Notes: a model not told the origin generated them from the letters alone. Shown: positions 43,222 to 53,371, counted from the stretch's first letter. The stretch is DNA of 64,000 nt from Sulfitobacter sp043557345 (GCF_043557345.1 NZ_JBIFFV010000004.1:124001-188000), one strand, 5' to 3'. Program-made: numbers and translations.

Positions 43222-43691
43222 AGCGCCGCATAGCCTTGCAGCAAGAGGCCGAGCGCGTGGTCGCGGGCGGCCAAACGCACGGCATCACGGCCCTTGGCGC
43301 CAAATTCCACCGTTTCGGTCCGAACCCCGGCTGCCGTGGCAAGTCCGAAACAGACGCGGCCCTCGGGCTTGTGCTCTGATCCGCCGGGGCCTGCGATGCC
43401 GGTGATGGAGACGGCGATCCGCGCCTCGGACCGCGCCAGAGCGCCCGCCGCCATTTCTTTTGCGACCTGTTCCGAGACCGCACCCCAGTCCGCGAGCGTC
43501 TCTTCCGACACGCCCAGCATCGCCATCTTCGCCGCATTGGTATAGGTGACGAAACCCCGGTCCAGCAGCGCCGAGGAGCCCGGCAGATCGGTCAGCGCGG
43601 CGGCGAGCATGCCCCCGGTACAGCTTTCCGCACAGGCGACCATCGCGCCGGTTTCGCGGGCCTTTTCCAAGAGTTGCGCGGCAAGGCTCAT
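43218..43691 (-). CDS. pncC: Nicotinamide-nucleotide amidohydrolase (CinA C-domain)
   Basis: A 157-residue stand-alone CinA C-terminal domain with ACAESCTGGMLAAALTDLPG, IAVSITGIAGPGGSEHKPEG and VCFGLA. It deamidates NMN in NAD recycling. It has no N-terminal molybdopterin-binding part. It starts immediately after the pgpA stop. Confidence 0.9.
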   Translation of the reverse strand: MSLAAQLLEKARETGAMVACAESCTGGMLAAALTDLPGSSALLDRGFVTYTNAAKMAMLGVSEETLADWGAVSEQVAKEMAAGALARSEARIAVSITGIAGPGGSEHKPEGRVCFGLATAAGVRTETVEFGAKGRDAVRLAARDHALGLLLQGYAAL

Positions 43692-44183
43692 TTACAGGAC
43701 CCCGTGATAAAGTGCGGCCAGCGCCATGACGCCGAGCGCCGCGAAAACCCCGGCAAAGATATCGTCGAGCATCACGCCCCAAGGCCCGCCCAAACGGTCG
43801 GCCCAACCGATGATCAGCGGTTTGGTGATGTCGAACAGCCGGAACAGCGCGAAGGCGGCGATCCAACCGGGCCACATAGCAAGGATCGGGATTTGCATCG
43901 ACCAAGCGGCATAGGACAGCGGCAACAGCGCGATCCACTGGCCGACCAATTCATCGACCACCACCTCTCCGGGGTCATGATCCGGCCCGCCTGCGGTGTA
44001 GCGCCCGGTGGCCCACCAGCCCAAGGGGATCGCTATGACGATCCCGATCACAAGCAGCGGAAAGCCCCCCAACACATGCAAGAGCCAAGCATAGGGCAGG
44101 GCGATGAGCGACCCCCAAGTGCCCGGCGCGGGGCGGATGTGGCCAACGCCCAGAAGTGTCGCGATCAGATGTGCTGGGGTCAT
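43692..44183 (-). CDS. pgpA: Phosphatidylglycerophosphatase A
   Basis: A 163-residue membrane phosphatase. The start at 44183 overlaps the ispDF stop (ATGA). IRPAPGTWGSLIALP is the conserved N-terminal block and EVVVDELVGQWIAL, FRLFDITKP and MLDDIFAGV follow. It removes phosphate from phosphatidylglycerophosphate. Confidence 0.93.
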   Translation of the reverse strand: MTPAHLIATLLGVGHIRPAPGTWGSLIALPYAWLLHVLGGFPLLVIGIVIAIPLGWWATGRYTAGGPDHDPGEVVVDELVGQWIALLPLSYAAWSMQIPILAMWPGWIAAFALFRLFDITKPLIIGWADRLGGPWGVMLDDIFAGVFAALGVMALAALYHGVL

Positions 44184-45310
44184 GATTTCACCAATGTTGC
44201 CGTGGCCATACAAGCGATGCCTTCGCCCCGCCCGGTAAAGCCGAGGCGCTCGCTCGTAGTGGCTTTGACGGAGACGCGGTCGATCTCAATCCCCAGCATC
44301 TCGGCCATCGCGGCGCGCATCGGCTGCACATGAGGGCCGATCTTCGGGGTCTCACAAATGAGCGTGCAGTCGACATGGGTGAGGGTGAAGCCCATGTCGC
44401 GCGCCAGTTCTACGGCATGACGCAGGAAGATATCGCTGCGCGCGCCTTTCCACTGTGGATCGCTCGGCGGGAAATGCTGGCCGATGTCGCCGCGTGCCAG
44501 CGCGCCGTAGATGGCATCGGTCACCGTGTGCAGCGCCACGTCGGCGTCGGAATGGCCGACCAGCCCGTTGCTATGTGGGATGTCGATGCCGCAAAGGGTC
44601 ACGTGATCTCCGGGGCCGAAAGCGTGCACGTCAAATCCATTGCCGGTGCGAATGTCCATGCGGGTCTCCAATATGCGGGCGGCGCGGGCGAAATCCTCGG
44701 GCCGGGTGATTTTCAGGTTATCGGCGCTGCCTTGCGTGATGGCAACGGTCAGACCAGCGGCGCGGGCGACTTCGACATCATCCGCCGCTTGGCCGTCATA
44801 GGCGGCATGGGCCGCGCGGATCGCGGTAAGGTCAAAGCCCTGCGGTGTCTGCGCGGCGAAAAGGGCGCTGCGGTCTTGGGTGCCGGTGACGCGGCCCTCG
44901 TGCCCCTGCCAAAGCGCGTCACTCACCGGCAGCCCCGGCGCGGCGGCTTGATGGTAGTCGAGCGCGTCGATCACGCCCGAGATGATCTGCGCCGAAACGC
45001 AGGGCCGTGCCGCATCATGGATCAGCACCTTCGTCGCCTGCCGGATCGCCGCAAGCCCGCGTTGGACCGAAGCCGCGCGCTCCGCCCCGCCGGTGGTGAC
45101 GGTGATGCCATCCGCCGAAAATGCCGCTGCCTGATCCATGTCGTCCGCGTTCAGCACCAGCACGATCTCGGTGATCTGGGGCAGGGCGCGAAAGGCGGCG
45201 AGCGTGTGGTCGATCACCCGTGCCCCTGCCAGTGCCTGCCACTGTTTCGGCTGCGGACCGCCGGCGCGGCTGCCGCGTCCTGCGGCAACGATCAGAGCTG
45301 CGATACTCAT
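44180..45310 (-). CDS. ispDF: Bifunctional IspD/IspF isoprenoid enzyme
   Basis: A 376-residue fusion. The IspD part (residues ~1-215) has AALIVAAGRGSRAG and HDAARP. The IspF part (~218-376) has GNGFDVHAFGPGD, GHSDADVALHTVTDAIYGAL and FTGRGEGIACMA. The fusion catalyses two MEP-pathway steps and is common in alphaproteobacteria. It is head of an operon with pgpA and pncC. Confidence 0.96.
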   Translation of the reverse strand: MSIAALIVAAGRGSRAGGPQPKQWQALAGARVIDHTLAAFRALPQITEIVLVLNADDMDQAAAFSADGITVTTGGAERAASVQRGLAAIRQATKVLIHDAARPCVSAQIISGVIDALDYHQAAAPGLPVSDALWQGHEGRVTGTQDRSALFAAQTPQGFDLTAIRAAHAAYDGQAADDVEVARAAGLTVAITQGSADNLKITRPEDFARAARILETRMDIRTGNGFDVHAFGPGDHVTLCGIDIPHSNGLVGHSDADVALHTVTDAIYGALARGDIGQHFPPSDPQWKGARSDIFLRHAVELARDMGFTLTHVDCTLICETPKIGPHVQPMRAAMAEMLGIEIDRVSVKATTSERLGFTGRGEGIACMATATLVKS

Positions 45311-45494
45311 TTGGGCAATCCGGAAAAGCTGGCGAACATGACCCTGTCTAGGCAATGCGGCGGCGGGGTGCAATCTGGGGTGGCTGCCTAAAAAATGGGC
45401 AGCGGCTTGGCGCATAGCTGCTTTTCCGGGTAGTTTTATTGAGGTCACCCCGTGGCAGAGCTACACAGCAAGGGACCGCACAAGGATTAAGCAT

Positions 45495-46487
45495 GTGACC
45501 GCCGACCCCCTGACATTCGACCCGCCGGTATTCCTCGCCCCGATGGCCGGGATCACCGATCTGCCCTATCGCAGCCTCGTGGCGCGATTCGGGGCCGGAT
45601 TGGTCGTGTCCGAGATGGTCGCCAGCCAAGAATTGCTCAGCCGCCGCCCCGGCACGCGAGAGAAGGCGGAACTGGGGCTCGATGTCATCGGCACCTCGGT
45701 TCAGCTTGCGGGGCGTGAGGCCGAACCGATGGCCGAAGCCGCCCGCATGGTCGAGGCAATGGGCGCGCGGATCATCGACATCAACATGGGCTGCCCGGCC
45801 AAGAAGGTGACCCAAGGCGCCTCCGGCTCGGCATTGATGAAAACGCCGGACCACGCGCTGCGGCTGATCGAAGCGGTGGTCGGCGCGGTCAAGGTGCCGG
45901 TGACGCTGAAGACCCGGTTGGGCTGGGACGACAATATGCTCAACGCCGCTCCAATCGCCAAACGGGCCGAGGACGTGGGCGTGCAGATGATCACCATCCA
46001 CGGGCGCACGCGCTGTCAGTTCTACAAGGGCCGCGCCGATTGGGCCGCGATCCGGGCGGTGAAAGAGGCCGTGAATGTCCCCGTCATCGCCAATGGCGAC
46101 ATTATCGGCAGTGACGCCGCGCGCACGGCGCTGCGGCTGTCGGGGGCGGATGGCGTGATGGTGGGGCGCGGTGCGCAAGGAAAGCCCTGGCTGCTGGCGC
46201 AGATCGCTCATGATCTGCACAGACGGCCCATGCCGGTGATCCCGCGAGGGCAGGCGATGGCCGAGATGGTGGCCGAACATTACGACGAGATGCTGCGTTT
46301 CTACGGCACAGACCTGGGGGCCAAGGTCGCGCGGAAACATCTGGGCTGGTATATGGATCACTGCGCCACCCCTGCCAATCTGCGCCGCGCGCTGCTCACG
46401 GCGCGGGAGGTGAAAACCACCTTCAATCTCATCGCGGAGGCCATGCACTATGACGCCGCCACCGCCCAACCCCGGGCCGCAGCATGA
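45495..46487 (+). CDS. dusB: tRNA-dihydrouridine synthase
   Basis: A 330-residue flavoenzyme (NifR3/DusB) with FLAPMAGITDLPYR, INMGCPAKKV and HGRTRCQFY, plus GVMVGRGAQGKPW. The start is a GTG. It lies upstream of ntrBC, the classical nifR3-ntrBC arrangement of Rhodobacter, and overlaps ntrB in an ATGA. Confidence 0.94.
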   Translation: MTADPLTFDPPVFLAPMAGITDLPYRSLVARFGAGLVVSEMVASQELLSRRPGTREKAELGLDVIGTSVQLAGREAEPMAEAARMVEAMGARIIDINMGCPAKKVTQGASGSALMKTPDHALRLIEAVVGAVKVPVTLKTRLGWDDNMLNAAPIAKRAEDVGVQMITIHGRTRCQFYKGRADWAAIRAVKEAVNVPVIANGDIIGSDAARTALRLSGADGVMVGRGAQGKPWLLAQIAHDLHRRPMPVIPRGQAMAEMVAEHYDEMLRFYGTDLGAKVARKHLGWYMDHCATPANLRRALLTAREVKTTFNLIAEAMHYDAATAQPRAAA

Positions 46488-47569
46488 GAGGCGAGACCCC
46501 GGAGCGGCAGGTTTGGACCTCTCTGCCGGTGCCTGCCTTCATCGTCGGTGCCGATGACCGGGTCGTCGATCTGAACCCCTCAGCCGAAGGCTTCCTCAAT
46601 GCCTCCGCCCGCGCCACCATCGGCCAGTCGATCTGGCAGTTGATCGCGGTGGATCACCCGCTTGAGGCTGCATTCGCCCGTGCACGGCTGCAAGGCACGC
46701 CGCTTTTCGTCAATGACGTGGATGTGGGCGCGATGCAGCGCGCGCCTTTGCAATGCGGGCTGCAAATCGCTCCGCTGGTGGGCGGCGCAGGCGAGATGGT
46801 CTTGATGATCACCCCGCGCGAACTGGCCGGGCGCATCACCCAAGATCACAGCGTGAAATCCGCCGCCAAATCCGCCATCGGCATGGCCGAGATGCTGGCC
46901 CATGAGATCAAGAACCCGCTGGCCGGGATCACCGGCGCGGCGCAGCTTTTGTCGATGAACCTTTCCAAGGCTGATTTGGAATTGACCGACCTGATCGTCG
47001 CCGAAAGCCGGCGCATCGTGAAACTGCTGGAGCAGGTCGAACAATTCGGCAATCTGACCGCGCCCGAGCGCAGGCCGGTGAACCTGCATGACGTGTTGGA
47101 TCGCGCCCGCCGGTCGGCTCTGCTGGGCTTCGGCTCGCACATGAAAATCACCGAGGATTACGACCCCTCACTGCCGCCCGCGCTTGGCGACAAGGACCAG
47201 CTTTTGCAGGTCTTGCTCAACCTCATTCGCAACGCGGCTGAGGCGGCGGGCGAGGCGGGGGGCACCATCCGGCTGCGCAGTTTCTATGAACACGGCTTTC
47301 AGCTGCGCCGCGCCGATGGGGATGGCCAGCCGCTGCCCCTCCAGATCGAAGTGATCGACGATGGCCCCGGCCTGCCGGACCATATCCGCGCCGATGTTTT
47401 CGATCCCTTCGTCTCGGGCCGCGAGAATGGCACCGGGCTGGGCCTCGCCTTGGTGAGCAAGATCATCTCAGACCATGGTGGCTGGATTTCCGTCAGTTCC
47501 GCCCCCGGTCGAACCGCATTCCGCATTTCGCTGCCGCGCGCAGGCGCCGCTGCCCTCAAGGAGAATTGA
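46484..47569 (+). CDS. ntrB: Nitrogen regulation sensor histidine kinase NtrB
   Basis: A 361-residue soluble kinase. A PAS-like domain covers about residues 10-110, the H-box is MLAHEIKNPLAGITGAAQL, and the ATPase motifs are DDGPGLP and GTGLGLALV. It phosphorylates NtrC when nitrogen is low, under PII control. It is coupled to dusB, and ntrC follows one base later. Confidence 0.95.
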   Translation: MRGETPERQVWTSLPVPAFIVGADDRVVDLNPSAEGFLNASARATIGQSIWQLIAVDHPLEAAFARARLQGTPLFVNDVDVGAMQRAPLQCGLQIAPLVGGAGEMVLMITPRELAGRITQDHSVKSAAKSAIGMAEMLAHEIKNPLAGITGAAQLLSMNLSKADLELTDLIVAESRRIVKLLEQVEQFGNLTAPERRPVNLHDVLDRARRSALLGFGSHMKITEDYDPSLPPALGDKDQLLQVLLNLIRNAAEAAGEAGGTIRLRSFYEHGFQLRRADGDGQPLPLQIEVIDDGPGLPDHIRADVFDPFVSGRENGTGLGLALVSKIISDHGGWISVSSAPGRTAFRISLPRAGAAALKEN

Positions 47570-47570
47570 C

Positions 47571-48950
47571 ATGGATGGCACCATCCTCGTCGCCGATGAC
47601 GACCGCACGATCCGCACCGTTCTGACCCAAGCGCTGACCCGCGCGGGCTGCAAGGTACACGCCACGTCAAGCCTGACCACCCTGATGCGATGGGTCAGCG
47701 AGGGCAAGGGCGACGCGGTGATCTCGGACGTGGTCATGCCTGACGGAAACGGGTTGGAAATGCTCCCGAAAATCGCGCAGGACCGACCCGGCCTGCCGGT
47801 GATCGTGATCTCGGCGCAGAACACCATCATGACGGCAATCAAGGCGGCAGAGGCCGAAGCCTTTGACTATCTGCCCAAACCCTTCGACCTGCCGGACCTG
47901 ATGAAACGCACCGCCCGCGCCTTGGAACAGCGCACGACGCTTAGCCGTAAGGCCGCCGCCGATGACAGCGCTGAGATCGACGCAGAGCGTGACGATCTGC
48001 CGATGATTGGCCGCACCCCGGTGATGCAAGCGCTCTACCGCACCGTGGCGCGGGTGATGAACACCGACCTGCCGGTGCTGATCTGGGGCGAGAGCGGTTC
48101 GGGCAAGTCATTGATCGCGCGGGCGATACACGACTTTTCGGACCGGCGTAGCCTGCCGTTCGTGACGGTGACGGATGCCGATCTTGCCGATATCGAAGGC
48201 CCCTCGCGGGTGTTGGCGCGGGTCGGCGGCGGCACCCTGATGATCGACGAAATCGCGGATTTCCCCCAAGAAATCCAAGCCCGTTTGGTGCGGATGATGG
48301 ATGCGCCGGGCGATGACGCGCCGCGCTTCATGGCCACCAGCCAAAGCGATCTGGACGCCGCGATGCAAGAGGGCAAGCTGCGCCGCGATCTCTATTACCG
48401 TCTGTCGGGGGCAACCCTCGAAGTGCCTGCGCTGCGGGATCGGGTCGAAGACATCCCGCTTTTGGCCGACCATTTTCTGGCCCGCGCCAATCCCGGCCCA
48501 GCCTCGCCGCGCAAACTGTCGGACAAGGCCGCGCAGATCCTGCTGAAATTCCCGTGGCCCGGCAATGTGCGCCAGTTGGAACATGCGATGCGACAACTCG
48601 CGCTCGCCAGCCAAGCGGCCGAGATCACGGCGAGCGAGGCCGAGCAACTGCTGGGCGCGCAAAGCGGTCCGGCACCGATGCAGACCGAGGCCGACACCGA
48701 ACGCCTGGGCGCCTCGGTCGAGCGGCATTTGCAACGCTATTTCGATCTGCACGGCTCCATGCTGCCGCCGCCGGGCCTCTACGCGCGGATTCTGCGTGAG
48801 GTTGAGCTGCCGATGATCGAAATTGCCCTTGCCGCGACGGCAGGGAACCAAGCTAAATGTGCCGCTTTGCTGGGAATTAACCGAAATACTTTGCGTAAGA
48901 AGATCACCGACCTCGATATTGAGGTGACACGGGGCCGCAAGATGATGTAA
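47571..48950 (+). CDS. ntrC: Nitrogen regulator NtrC lacking the GAFTGA loop
   Basis: A 459-residue response regulator. The receiver has phosphoacceptor Asp53 (ISDVVMPDGNG), Walker A is GESGSGKS (173-180), Walker B is GTLMIDEI (221-228) and the C-terminal Fis HTH is AALLGINRNTLRKKI. The segment between the Walker motifs is shortened, and the GAFTGA loop that contacts sigma54 is absent, as in Rhodobacter capsulatus NtrC, which acts with sigma70 RNA polymerase. Confidence 0.94.
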   Translation: MDGTILVADDDRTIRTVLTQALTRAGCKVHATSSLTTLMRWVSEGKGDAVISDVVMPDGNGLEMLPKIAQDRPGLPVIVISAQNTIMTAIKAAEAEAFDYLPKPFDLPDLMKRTARALEQRTTLSRKAAADDSAEIDAERDDLPMIGRTPVMQALYRTVARVMNTDLPVLIWGESGSGKSLIARAIHDFSDRRSLPFVTVTDADLADIEGPSRVLARVGGGTLMIDEIADFPQEIQARLVRMMDAPGDDAPRFMATSQSDLDAAMQEGKLRRDLYYRLSGATLEVPALRDRVEDIPLLADHFLARANPGPASPRKLSDKAAQILLKFPWPGNVRQLEHAMRQLALASQAAEITASEAEQLLGAQSGPAPMQTEADTERLGASVERHLQRYFDLHGSMLPPPGLYARILREVELPMIEIALAATAGNQAKCAALLGINRNTLRKKITDLDIEVTRGRKMM

Positions 48951-49045
48951 AAGAGCCACATAACCGTGGCCATCGGGGAACTCCCCTGTTCAGGACCACA
49001 TAATATGGCGGTTGATGCAGCGATGCATCACAACATCGGTGAGGT

Positions 49046-51301
49046 ATGCGGGTGGCAACCCGGTCACGCAGGTTCAAGCTCGAGCGGTTGGGGCGTCTCA
49101 GGCGGGTCAAACGGCTGCGCAATTGGTCCACCTTCGGGCTGGTGGTGCTGGGGCCGGTCTTGGCGCTGGCCACCTATTTGGCACTCGGGCCGTTAGGGCA
49201 GGGGGCGGATACGCTCAACCTGCGGCTCATTCTTTTGACCGATCTGGTTTATGTGCTGCTGGTGGCGGCGCTGGTGCTTATCCAGGTCGGGCGGCTGATC
49301 TCGGCGCGGCGCGCCAAATCGGCAGGCTCGCGGTTGCACCTGCGGTTGACGGGGGTCTTTGCGCTGATGGCGCTGATCCCCACGGTCACGGTGGCGATTT
49401 TTGCAGGGCTGACGGTGAATGTCGGGCTCGAAGGCTGGTTCTCTGACCGGGTGAGCGGCGTGGTCGGCTCATCCCTCGCGGCGGCAGAGGCCTATGAGGC
49501 CGAGCAGCGCGAAGCGCTGATCTTGGACGCGCAGACCCTTGCCCGCAGCATCGACAACGCCCGCGCGCAGGGCATCAACCTGAGCGACAGCGAGCTTTTG
49601 GGCGAGGGCCAGCGGCAAATCCAACGGGGGCTGCGCGAGGCCTTTCTGATCGACAGCACCGCGCAGATCCGGGCGCGGGGGGATCGGTCCTATCTCTTTG
49701 ATTTCGAGGCCCCCACCGAGGCGCAGCTTGAAGCTGCCAGCGACGAGGGGCTTTTGGTCATCGAGGACTGGCCCAACAACGAATTTCGCGCACTGGTGCC
49801 GATGGACGCCTATGTTGATCGTTTCCTCTATGTCTCCCGCGCGGTGGATGGCGAGATTCTGGCGCTGCTGGACGAAACCAAAGAGACGGTGCGCCTCTAC
49901 CAACAGCTTGAATCCGAACGCGGGCGGCTGCTGTTCGAATTCGCCCTTGTCTATCTGGGCTTTGCGGTGATCCTAATTCTGGCCGCCGTCTGGCTGGGCC
50001 TATGGTTCGCCGAGCGTCTTTCCGGGCCGGTCGGGCGGCTCACGGGGGCCGCGCAGCAGGTGGGCGCAGGCGATTTGAACGTGCAGGTCCGCGAGGAAGA
50101 GGGCGATGACGAGATCGCCATGCTGGGCCGTTACTTCAACCAAATGACCCGGCAGTTGAAGGGCCAGCGCGAGACGCTGTTGGAGAATACTGATCAGATC
50201 GAGCGCCGCCGCCGCCTGTTTGATTCCGTGCTAAGCTCGGTGACTTCGGGCGTGGTGGGGCTTGACCCCGAGGGGCGCGTGACCTTCGTCAACCGCTCTG
50301 CCATGCGGCTGCTGGATTGGTCGGAAGATCAGCAAAGCCTGCCGCTGACCCTTGCCGTGCCGGAGTTTGGCCCGCTGTTCGAGACGGTCAAGGCTGCCTC
50401 GGACGAGGTCGCGCAGGCCGAGGTCAAGGTCTCGCGCCAAGGGGCGATGGAGAACCTGCTGGTCCGTATGGCGACCCGCCGGTCCAAGGACGGCGATCTA
50501 GAGGGCTATGTGGTGGCCTTTGACGATGTGACCGATCTGGTCTCGGCGCAGCGCATGGCCGCATGGGGTGATGTCGCACGGCGCATCGCGCATGAGATCA
50601 AGAACCCGCTGACGCCCATCCAGCTAAGCGCCGAACGCATCCGCCGCAAGTTTGGCCCCAAGATGGCCGAGGGCGATGACGACGCGCTGGAGCAGATGAC
50701 CGGTGTGATTATCCGCCAGACGGGCGACCTGCGGCGCATCGTCGACGAATTCTCGAAATTCGCGCGGATGCCCGAGCCGGAAACCAGCCGTCAGGACATC
50801 CGCCAGTTGCTGCGCGACGCGGTGTTGCTTCAGCAAAGCCGGCAGGAAGAGGTGGCGATCAAGCTCGACCTGCCCGCAGAGCCGGTCATGGCCAATATTG
50901 ACGGCACCATGATTTCGCAGGCGCTGACCAATCTGATCAAGAACGCAGGCGAAGCCATTGAAAGCCTGAAGAATGAAGGCCCGCCCGCAGGGCATGTGCC
51001 GCAGATCCGCGTGACGCTGACGCCCGAGAATCGGCTTTTGCGGCTGACCATCGCCGACAATGGCATTGGCCTGCCCGAAGACCGCGCGCGGCTCTTCGAG
51101 CCCTATGTGACCACGCGCAGCGAAGGCACGGGGCTGGGCCTGCCGATCGTCAAAAAGATTATCGAGGAACACGGCGGCAGCCTGACGCTCGAAACCGCGC
51201 CTGCATTCGACGGGCAAGACCATCACGGTGCCATGGCAGTCATTTCGCTGCCATTGGCCATCGACGCAACGACAGACCAAGGGGATAAGGCAGATGAGTG
51301 A
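49046..51301 (+). CDS. ntrY: Membrane sensor histidine kinase NtrY
   Basis: A 751-residue kinase. Three or four N-terminal membrane helices lie in residues ~28-120, with another near 305-325, before HAMP. A PAS domain (VLSSVTSGVVGLDPEGR), the H-box IAHEIKNPLTPIQLSAERI and the ATPase (TIADNGIGLPEDR, GTGLGLPIVKKII) follow. It senses nitrogen or redox and phosphorylates NtrX. It overlaps ntrX by 8 bp. Confidence 0.95.
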   Translation: MRVATRSRRFKLERLGRLRRVKRLRNWSTFGLVVLGPVLALATYLALGPLGQGADTLNLRLILLTDLVYVLLVAALVLIQVGRLISARRAKSAGSRLHLRLTGVFALMALIPTVTVAIFAGLTVNVGLEGWFSDRVSGVVGSSLAAAEAYEAEQREALILDAQTLARSIDNARAQGINLSDSELLGEGQRQIQRGLREAFLIDSTAQIRARGDRSYLFDFEAPTEAQLEAASDEGLLVIEDWPNNEFRALVPMDAYVDRFLYVSRAVDGEILALLDETKETVRLYQQLESERGRLLFEFALVYLGFAVILILAAVWLGLWFAERLSGPVGRLTGAAQQVGAGDLNVQVREEEGDDEIAMLGRYFNQMTRQLKGQRETLLENTDQIERRRRLFDSVLSSVTSGVVGLDPEGRVTFVNRSAMRLLDWSEDQQSLPLTLAVPEFGPLFETVKAASDEVAQAEVKVSRQGAMENLLVRMATRRSKDGDLEGYVVAFDDVTDLVSAQRMAAWGDVARRIAHEIKNPLTPIQLSAERIRRKFGPKMAEGDDDALEQMTGVIIRQTGDLRRIVDEFSKFARMPEPETSRQDIRQLLRDAVLLQQSRQEEVAIKLDLPAEPVMANIDGTMISQALTNLIKNAGEAIESLKNEGPPAGHVPQIRVTLTPENRLLRLTIADNGIGLPEDRARLFEPYVTTRSEGTGLGLPIVKKIIEEHGGSLTLETAPAFDGQDHHGAMAVISLPLAIDATTDQGDKADE

Positions 51302-52706
51302 CATTCTGATTGTAGACGACGAACGCGACATCCGTGAGTTGATCTCGGATATCCTTGAGGATGAGGGTTTCGCCACGCGATTGGCCAGCAATTCGGATGA
51401 GACGATGGCCGAGATCAATACCGAGGCACCGGCCCTGATCATCCTTGATATCTGGCTGAAAGACAGCCGCATGGACGGGATCGACATTCTCAAAACGGTC
51501 AAGCGCGACAACCCGGATGTGCCGGTGGTGATCATTTCGGGCCACGGCAATATCGAGATTGCCGTGGCGGCGATCAAACAGGGCGCTTACGACTTCATCG
51601 AAAAGCCGTTCAACATCGACCAGTTGCTGGTGGTGATCCGCCGCGCGATGGAAACCTCGCGCCTGCGCCGGGAAAACCAGAACCTCAAGCGCCGCGATGT
51701 GGCGACCTCCGAGATGATCGGCACCTCGGCGCCCTATCGGGCGCTGCTGGGCCAGCTTGACAAGGTGACCAAATCCAATGGCCGCGTGATGCTGACCGGC
51801 CCCGCCGGATCGGGCAAGGAGGTGGCCGCGCGCTATATCCATGCCCATTCCGCCCGCGCCTCGGCGCCCTTCGTCACCGTCAACTGCGCCGGGGTGGCGC
51901 CCGACCGGATGGAAGAGGTGCTCTTTGGCCGCGAGACGCCTGATCGCGGGGTCGAGCCGGGGTTGCTCGAGCAGGCCCATGGCGGGGTGATCTATTTCGA
52001 TGAGGTCGCCGACATGCCGCTTGGCACCCAGTCCAAGATCCTGCGGGTCTTGGTCGATCAACAATTCACCCGCGTTGGCGGGACGGATAAGGTCCGGGTC
52101 GATCTGCGGGTGATCTCTTCGACGAACCGCGATCTGGATCAGGCGATCAAGGCCGAAACCTTCCGGCAGGAACTCTATCATCGTCTGAACGTCGTGCCGA
52201 TCGCCGTGCCCTCGCTTGAAGAGCGTCGCGAGGATATCCCGCTGCTGGCCGAACATTTCATCGCCGAATTCAACGCCTCTCAAGGGCTGCCGCAGCGCGC
52301 GCTGACTGAAGACGCCGTGGCGCTGATGCAAACGATGGTCTGGCCGGGCAATGTGCGCCAGCTCAAGAACCTTGTCGAACGGGTGCTGATCCTCGGAGAT
52401 GGGACCGGCCCGATCGAAGCGCGGGAACTGCCGGGCGAGGAAGAGAACGGCGGCGATGAGGGGCGCGTGGTGCTCTCAGGCGCCTTGGCGACGCTGCCGC
52501 TGCGCGAAGCGCGCGAGGCATTCGAGCGGGAATATCTGCTGACCCAGATCAACCGTTTCGGCGGCAACATCAGCCGCACCGCGAATTTTGTGGGGATGGA
52601 GCGCAGCGCCCTGCACCGCAAGCTGAAATCGCTCGGCGTCGTGACCTCGGCCAAAGCGGGCGTGCGCGTGGCCCATGTGGACGAGGAAGTCGAAGCGGCG
52701 GGCTAA
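51294..52706 (+). CDS. ntrX: Response regulator NtrX
   Basis: A 470-residue regulator with receiver (ILDIWLKDSRMDG), AAA+ domain (Walker A GPAGSGKE, Walker B GGVIYFDEV) and HTH (SRTANFVGMERSALHRKL). Instead of GAFTGA, the loop region reads FGRETPDRGVEPGLLEQ, so sigma54 contact is unlikely. The start MSDILIVDDERD overlaps the ntrY stop. A hairpin without a T-run follows at 52720. Confidence 0.95.
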   Translation: MSDILIVDDERDIRELISDILEDEGFATRLASNSDETMAEINTEAPALIILDIWLKDSRMDGIDILKTVKRDNPDVPVVIISGHGNIEIAVAAIKQGAYDFIEKPFNIDQLLVVIRRAMETSRLRRENQNLKRRDVATSEMIGTSAPYRALLGQLDKVTKSNGRVMLTGPAGSGKEVAARYIHAHSARASAPFVTVNCAGVAPDRMEEVLFGRETPDRGVEPGLLEQAHGGVIYFDEVADMPLGTQSKILRVLVDQQFTRVGGTDKVRVDLRVISSTNRDLDQAIKAETFRQELYHRLNVVPIAVPSLEERREDIPLLAEHFIAEFNASQGLPQRALTEDAVALMQTMVWPGNVRQLKNLVERVLILGDGTGPIEARELPGEEENGGDEGRVVLSGALATLPLREAREAFEREYLLTQINRFGGNISRTANFVGMERSALHRKLKSLGVVTSAKAGVRVAHVDEEVEAAG

Positions 52707-52719
52707 GCGCCGCCGGTCG

Positions 52720-52744
52720 CGCGCGGGGGGCTGCGCCCCGCGCG
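52720..52744 (+). terminator. GC-rich hairpin between ntrX and lipoprotein gene
   Basis: A 9-bp perfect stem CGCGCGGGG/CCCCGCGCG with a 7-nt loop lies between two converging genes. There is no T-run, so it is a possible terminator or attenuating hairpin only. Confidence 0.5.
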
Positions 52745-52750
52745 TCCGCG

Positions 52751-53245
52751 TCACCCTTGGGTGACGATCTGGAACGACCCGTCGTTGTTGCGGATCACGC
52801 AGGACTTGGGGTTGAGCGTGGGCAGGGTGGTCGTTGCCCGCGTCGGTGCCGCACGGGCCACATTGCCGGGGCAAGCGGGGATCGACACGGGCGCAAAGCC
52901 CTGGTCGGCCATACATTGCGCCTCGACCCGGTTGCGCAGGTCTTCGTTCGGGTCAAAGGTCACCAATTCCCCCGGCACGTAAAAACCGCCCCGCGTGGTG
53001 CAATTGTTATCGGCATCGCAGAGGCGGCGCGCGGGCACGTAGCGCGGCGGCTCGCGGCGGATTTGTGTTGAGATCGGCACGTCGCGCAGGGCCTGAACCT
53101 CGCAAGCGGTGGTGGCGCGGTTGACCTGCGCGACACTCGCGCCCGGTTTGTAATAGGTGTTGAGCGGCGCACAGGCCGCCGCGGCCAAGCCGACAAAGGT
53201 CAGGGCGACAGCGGCGCGGGAGGGGCGAGGGAATATCGGTTTCAT
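52751..53245 (-). CDS. Putative lipoprotein, unknown
   Basis: A 164-residue protein with a lipoprotein-type signal: hydrophobic VALTFVGLAAAAC with Cys25 as the lipid site. The mature part has several cysteines (LCDADNNC, IPACPGN, SCVIRNN) that may form disulfides. It starts at the ATG at 53245; the far longer antisense frame through trkA is not used. The function is unknown. Confidence 0.75.
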   Translation of the reverse strand: MKPIFPRPSRAAVALTFVGLAAAACAPLNTYYKPGASVAQVNRATTACEVQALRDVPISTQIRREPPRYVPARRLCDADNNCTTRGGFYVPGELVTFDPNEDLRNRVEAQCMADQGFAPVSIPACPGNVARAAPTRATTTLPTLNPKSCVIRNNDGSFQIVTQG

Positions 53246-53371
53246 GGCCCCATCATGCCGCCGTTGCGGGGTAAAGACAATTGATTTGACCCTTGCCAAC
53301 CCATCTGTCATGCCCTCTAACCGACCTAAGACAACCCTCACACGATCTTTGCTCAGGGTAAGGAAGCCTTC

